Shown here: piece by piece, positions 24,618-27,604 of the stretch
How positions within the stretch are numbered: position 1 is the stretch's first letter
Layout of the letters: every line of letters begins with the position of its first letter
Source of the DNA: Salsipaludibacter sp038233055
GTDB taxonomy: Bacteria; Actinomycetota; Nitriliruptoria; Nitriliruptorales; Nitriliruptoraceae
Reading direction: 5' to 3'
NCBI GenBank assembly: GCA_038233055.1
Contig: JBBSMS010000034.1
Coordinates: forward strand, 1 to 27,604
DNA: 27,604 nucleotides
Translations under genes and position numbers: made by a program
The notes under the pieces: generated by a model
The model's input: the letters and a program-made list of their open reading frames with translations, nothing else
Databases searched by the model: none
What the model was told of the DNA's origin: nothing

Positions 24618-24623
24618 TACGCT
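24618..24623 (+). promoter_or_regulatory. Possible -10 element (TACGCT)
   Basis: TACGCT lies 36 bases before the oxidase GTG at 24659. Read-through from the glutamine synthetase 64 bp upstream is also possible. No operator palindrome is present here. Confidence 0.3.
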
Positions 24624-24658
24624 CGGCCCGTCACCTCCCCGTCGATCGCGAGGGCCCC

Positions 24659-26032
24659 GTGGGCGATCCCGTGTGCTGGTTGGACCAGACCTGTCCCGAC
24701 TGCGGGGCGATGCTCCCCGATACGGGCGCCGCGCCCTGTCCCCGGTGCGGACTGTCGGCGCCGAGGCCGGAAGCCGCTCCGGAACAGGTGCGACGGACGT
24801 GGGCCGGCAACCGGACGTATCGCGCGGGCGCGCTGCGCCAGCCCGACTCGGTCGACGAACTCCGGGAACTGGTCGCGTCCAGCCCGAAGATCCACGCCCT
24901 AGGCAGCCGCCACAGCTTCAACGCTGTGGCCGACAGTCCCGGGACACAGGTCAACCTCGCCCACCTCGAACCGACGGTCACCGTCGACGCCGACGCGCGC
25001 ACGGCGACCGTGTCGGCCTGGGCCACCTACGGCGACGTCGCGCCGACGATCCACGACCACGGGCTGGCGCTGGCGACGCTGGCCTCGCTGCCACACATCA
25101 GCGTGGCGGGGGCCTGTGCCACGGCGACACACGGCTCGGGCGCGGCCATCCGCAACCTGTCCGCGGCCGTGTCGGCCATGACGTTCGTGGACGGCCGGGG
25201 CGAGTTGGTGGAGGTCAGCCGCACCGACGACACGGACACCTTCCCCGGGCAGGTGGTGCACCTGGGGGCCATCGGGGTCGTGGTGTCGATCACCCTGGAC
25301 CTGGTCCCGGCCGTCCCCGTGCACCAACGCGCGTGGGTGGGCCTTCCCGGCAGCGACCTGCGTGACCACGTCGACGAGGTCATGGCGGGCGCCGACAGCG
25401 TGAGCTGCTTCACGGGCTGGCGTGACGACACGATCGACCTCGTCCTGCACAAGTCCACCGGTGATCCCGACGACGACCCGGCCGACATCCTGGGGGCCCC
25501 ACGCGCGACGGAGACCCGCCACCCGATCCCCGGCCTCGACCCGGCCAGCATGACCCGACAACTGGGCGAACCCGGGCCGTGGTACGACCGGCTGCCACAC
25601 TTCCGGCTGGACCACGTCCCCAGCGCCGGGGCCGAGGTCCAGTCCGAGTGGTTCGTGGATCGCGCAGACGCGGCGGCGGCCATGGACGCGATGTGGGCGG
25701 TGGGGCCGGACCTGGCCGACGCGCTCCAGACCAGCGAGCTGCGCACCATCGCGTCCGACGACCTGTGGCTCAGCCCGGCGTCCGAGCGCGATGTGCTGGC
25801 CCTGCACTTCACCTGGGTCCGGGACCCCGACCTGGTCCACAGCGCGGTCGACGTCGTCGAGGGTGCGCTGGCGCCGTTCGACCCGGTCCCCCACTGGGGC
25901 AAGGTGTCCCACGCCGACCGGCAGGTCTTCGTCGACCGCTACGACCGCCTCGACGCCTTCGCCGCCCTGGCCGAGCGCCACGACCCCGAGCACCGCTTCC
26001 GCAACGCCTTCCTGGACGACCTGCTGGGCTGA
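24659..26032 (+). CDS. FAD-linked oxidase of the alditol oxidase (VAO) family with an N-terminal zinc ribbon
   Basis: From about residue 46 the 457-aa protein matches alditol/xylitol oxidases: TWAGNRTYRAGALRQPDSVD, the FAD-attachment region HALGSRHSFN (His85 is the likely covalent His), SVAGACATATHGSG, and a C-terminal HWGKVSHADRQVF. The family oxidises a primary alcohol to an aldehyde, making hydrogen peroxide. Residues 1-35 are extra: TCPDCGAML and PCPRCGLSAP give two CxxC pairs (Cys12/15, Cys27/30) like a zinc ribbon. GTG 24659 has GAGGG 4 bases upstream, which supports the long form. It lies 64 bp after the glutamine synthetase, so it might take the missing oxidase role in that pathway. 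Confidence 0.85.
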   Translation: MGDPVCWLDQTCPDCGAMLPDTGAAPCPRCGLSAPRPEAAPEQVRRTWAGNRTYRAGALRQPDSVDELRELVASSPKIHALGSRHSFNAVADSPGTQVNLAHLEPTVTVDADARTATVSAWATYGDVAPTIHDHGLALATLASLPHISVAGACATATHGSGAAIRNLSAAVSAMTFVDGRGELVEVSRTDDTDTFPGQVVHLGAIGVVVSITLDLVPAVPVHQRAWVGLPGSDLRDHVDEVMAGADSVSCFTGWRDDTIDLVLHKSTGDPDDDPADILGAPRATETRHPIPGLDPASMTRQLGEPGPWYDRLPHFRLDHVPSAGAEVQSEWFVDRADAAAAMDAMWAVGPDLADALQTSELRTIASDDLWLSPASERDVLALHFTWVRDPDLVHSAVDVVEGALAPFDPVPHWGKVSHADRQVFVDRYDRLDAFAALAERHDPEHRFRNAFLDDLLG

Positions 26033-26042
26033 CCCCGCGGCC

Positions 26043-26441
26043 TCATCCCGACGCCAGCACCTCGACATCGCAGGCGATTCCGGGGGCTCGGGCCAGTCGC
26101 CCGTCCCCGGTCACCAGGGTCACGTCGAGCATCTCGGCGAGCGCCACGTACGCCGCGTCGTACACGGTCAGGTTGTCGCGGAGTTCCCAGCACCGGTCCA
26201 GCAGGGGCACGTGGGGGGCACGATCGATCCGCAGGGCCCGCAGGTCGACGATTGCGAGCGCGACGCGGCGGTCATCGAGGGACCCGATCGCGTGCAGCCG
26301 CCGCCAGGCCGACAGCACCTCGAGGTCGACGAGCACGGGTGCCGTCAGCCGCTCGCCCCGCAGGCGATGGCGCACCAGGTCCCCGTCCCGGCCGTCGTCG
26401 GCAAGGCCGGTCACCAGCACGGACGCATCGACCACGATCAC
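26043..26441 (-). CDS. vapC: PIN-domain toxin of the VapC type
   Basis: The 132-aa PIN domain has the acidic residues that bind metal: Asp5 in MIVVDASVLV, Glu41 in LVDLEVLSAW, Asp95 in VYDAAYVALAE and Asp113 in LVTGDGRL. VapC toxins are ribonucleases that cut tRNA or rRNA. ATG 26441 overlaps the antitoxin stop as ATGA, the usual order with antitoxin first. It converges on the oxidase gene with a 10-bp gap. Confidence 0.9.
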   Translation of the reverse strand: MIVVDASVLVTGLADDGRDGDLVRHRLRGERLTAPVLVDLEVLSAWRRLHAIGSLDDRRVALAIVDLRALRIDRAPHVPLLDRCWELRDNLTVYDAAYVALAEMLDVTLVTGDGRLARAPGIACDVEVLASG

Positions 26442-26668
26442 CGGCGGTCACGGGCCTGCCGCACCGCCTCCGCAGCATCGACCAGCGGGGCCGACCCGCC
26501 CGCACGACCGCCAGCACGATCGAGGACCTCGTCCAACGTGGGGCTCGATGCCTGCTCGACCAGCGTCCCGAGCAGGTACTCCTGCAGCGACTTCCCCGCC
26601 GCGGACGCCCGTGAACGCAGGACCGCGTGCACCTCGTTCGGCACGTCCTTCACCTGGATGCTGGGCAT
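26438..26668 (-). CDS. vapB: VapB/FitA-type ribbon-helix-helix antitoxin
   Basis: The 76-aa protein begins MPSIQVKDVPNEVHAVLRSR and continues ASAAGKSLQEYLLGTLVEQA, a ribbon-helix-helix DNA-binding domain, followed by a flexible charged tail that would mask the toxin. GGAGG is 6 bases before ATG 26668, and TACGCT at 26689-26694 (minus) is a possible -10. It neutralises the PIN toxin and normally represses its own promoter. Confidence 0.88.
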   Translation of the reverse strand: MPSIQVKDVPNEVHAVLRSRASAAGKSLQEYLLGTLVEQASSPTLDEVLDRAGGRAGGSAPLVDAAEAVRQARDRR

Positions 26669-26688
26669 GGCAACCTCCGTGGACCCGC

Positions 26689-26694
26689 AGCGTA
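26689..26694 (-). promoter_or_regulatory. Possible -10 element of the toxin-antitoxin unit
   Basis: On the minus strand this reads TACGCT, 20 bases before the antitoxin ATG, consistent with a short 5' leader. Confidence 0.35.
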
Positions 26695-26764
26695 GCGCCA
26701 GAGTGGCACCACGGGCGCCGAACCAGCGCCGGCCGTCACCGCATCACCTGCCACCCCGACGAGG

Positions 26765-27460
26765 TCAGGATCGCAGGACGTCGCCCAACTGGATCGAACC
26801 CGGCTCGACGACGTCGGCGTAGATCCCGACCAGCGGCTCGGAGCGCGCCCGCGACAACCGCTGCAGCGCCGGCGCGGTCGCGGCTGCACCGTCCTGGGCG
26901 AGGTCGATCATGCGACACCGCACGATCGGTTGGTCCACCGCGAGCGTGACCTCGCCGAGGTGGATGGGCCCGCCGACCCAGGTCTCCTCCTCGAACGGCT
27001 CGTCCGTGGACACCACCACGTTCACGCGCATGCGGTGCCGGGCCGCGTCCAGTCCCAGCCGGGAGGTCATCCAGTCCAGCGTTGCGGTCCCGACCAGCGA
27101 GATCGCCCCGGCGTCCTGGTGCGGGGTCGCATCCTCGGCCCGCACCGCCACCGGCACGCCCAGGGCCACGCCGAGGACTTCGTCCAGGGCCGGGTCGCCG
27201 ACCGCCCATTCCTCCTCGTCACGACCCACCACCACGCCATCCGCGGCTGTCCGTGCCCGGAACCCGAACACCTCGTCGCGACGCCGGAACCGCCGGCTCG
27301 TCTTGCCGGACGCCAGCCCGCCGCCGTCGTCCACGACCGCGAACCAGCGATCACCCGTGATCCCACGAGCGTCGACCACGGCCTCGTCGAGGTCCTCGCC
27401 ACCCATGGACTTCACGGGGTAGCGCCGGATCGCGACGACCCGCCGATCACCCCCCGTCAT
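26765..27460 (-). CDS. MOSC domain protein with N-terminal beta-barrel
   Basis: The 231-aa protein begins MTGGDRRVVAIRRYPVKSMG, the MOSC N-terminal barrel signature, followed by VDARGITGDRWFAVVD. The C-terminal MOSC part includes HRMRVNVVV, GGPIHLGEVTLAV and QPIVRCRMIDL with the conserved Cys. Such proteins (YcbX/mARC-like) bind molybdenum cofactor and often reduce N-hydroxylated compounds. ATG 27460 is preferred over 27481 because family members start close to the VxxIxxYPVKS motif. No strong ribosome site is seen. Confidence 0.88.
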   Translation of the reverse strand: MTGGDRRVVAIRRYPVKSMGGEDLDEAVVDARGITGDRWFAVVDDGGGLASGKTSRRFRRRDEVFGFRARTAADGVVVGRDEEEWAVGDPALDEVLGVALGVPVAVRAEDATPHQDAGAISLVGTATLDWMTSRLGLDAARHRMRVNVVVSTDEPFEEETWVGGPIHLGEVTLAVDQPIVRCRMIDLAQDGAAATAPALQRLSRARSEPLVGIYADVVEPGSIQLGDVLRS

Positions 27461-27485
27461 GGCGCCAACGCCGCAGCCCATCGCG

Positions 27486-27604
27486 GGACGTTCCGAGCGC
27501 CAGCGAGGAACTCCAACGCGCCCGAGCGAAGCGAGGGCGCGCGACCACCACAGACCACCGCAGGACGTTCCGAGCGCCAGCGAGGAACTCCAACGCGCCC
27601 GAGC
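27486..27604. repeat. REP-like hairpin array, cut by the window end
   Basis: A 42-bp unit occurs at 27486-27527 and again, identically, at 27563-27604. It contains a GTTCC...GGAAC hairpin (27490-27511), and the first copy leads into a GCGCCC...GGGCGC hairpin (27518-27540). Both loops carry GAGCG-x-AGCGA, the reverse complement of the core seen at 21019-21118. Confidence 0.75.

Overview
The window is about 70% G+C. It has many GTG starts, strong GGAGG-type ribosome sites, TANNNT-type -10 boxes, and many adjacent genes that overlap by the four bases GTGA or ATGA. This points to a high-GC actinobacterium, and an environmental member of Acidimicrobiia or a related class would fit. That placement is inference; no rRNA or marker gene is complete here.

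Layout. Positions 1-4300 hold unrelated small genes: the first 15 codons of a probable uracil-DNA glycosylase, a histidine-phosphatase gene broken by a frameshift, a frameshifted coding-like stretch beside a four-copy GC-rich repeat, an ABM monooxygenase, a small unknown gene, a GNAT acetyltransferase between a secreted peptide and a broken SRPBCC gene, and an intact histidine phosphatase. Positions 4388-24594 form one large catabolic region. On the minus strand: hpaD-like extradiol dioxygenase, class III aminotransferase and aldehyde dehydrogenase, then an acetoacetate-decarboxylase-like gene. On the plus strand: aldo/keto reductase, fumarylacetoacetate-hydrolase-family (HpaG-like) gene and an unknown, possibly GIY-YIG-like gene. 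A minus-strand chain hpaE-like, NUDIX, luciferase-like, SDR follows. Next come a cytochrome P450 divergent from a class I glutamine amidotransferase, a minus-strand run MarR, puuC-like, puuD-like, APC permease, unknown gene, and a divergent puuA-like glutamine synthetase. Positions 24659-27460 hold a zinc-ribbon/VAO oxidase, a VapBC-type pair and a MOSC protein. A repeat array closes the window.

How it may work together. I see a near-palindromic 20-bp element, consensus ATCGTTYGGATCCRAACGAT, at six intergenic sites (8244, 9158, 10368, 17386, 20273, 23253). They lie before hpaD, the decarboxylase, the FAH gene, the P450/amidotransferase pair, the APC permease and glutamine synthetase/marR. The simplest reading is one regulon, probably controlled by the MarR protein at 22618-23154. 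It combines a Puu-like gamma-glutamylation route (permease, synthetase, aldehyde dehydrogenase, hydrolase, aminotransferase, but no PuuB-type oxidase) with parts of homoprotocatechuate meta-cleavage (HpaD, HpaE, HpaG-like) and a P450. A regulon that degrades an aromatic or alkyl amine through a gamma-glutamyl conjugate is my main proposal. Substrate and order of steps are inference.
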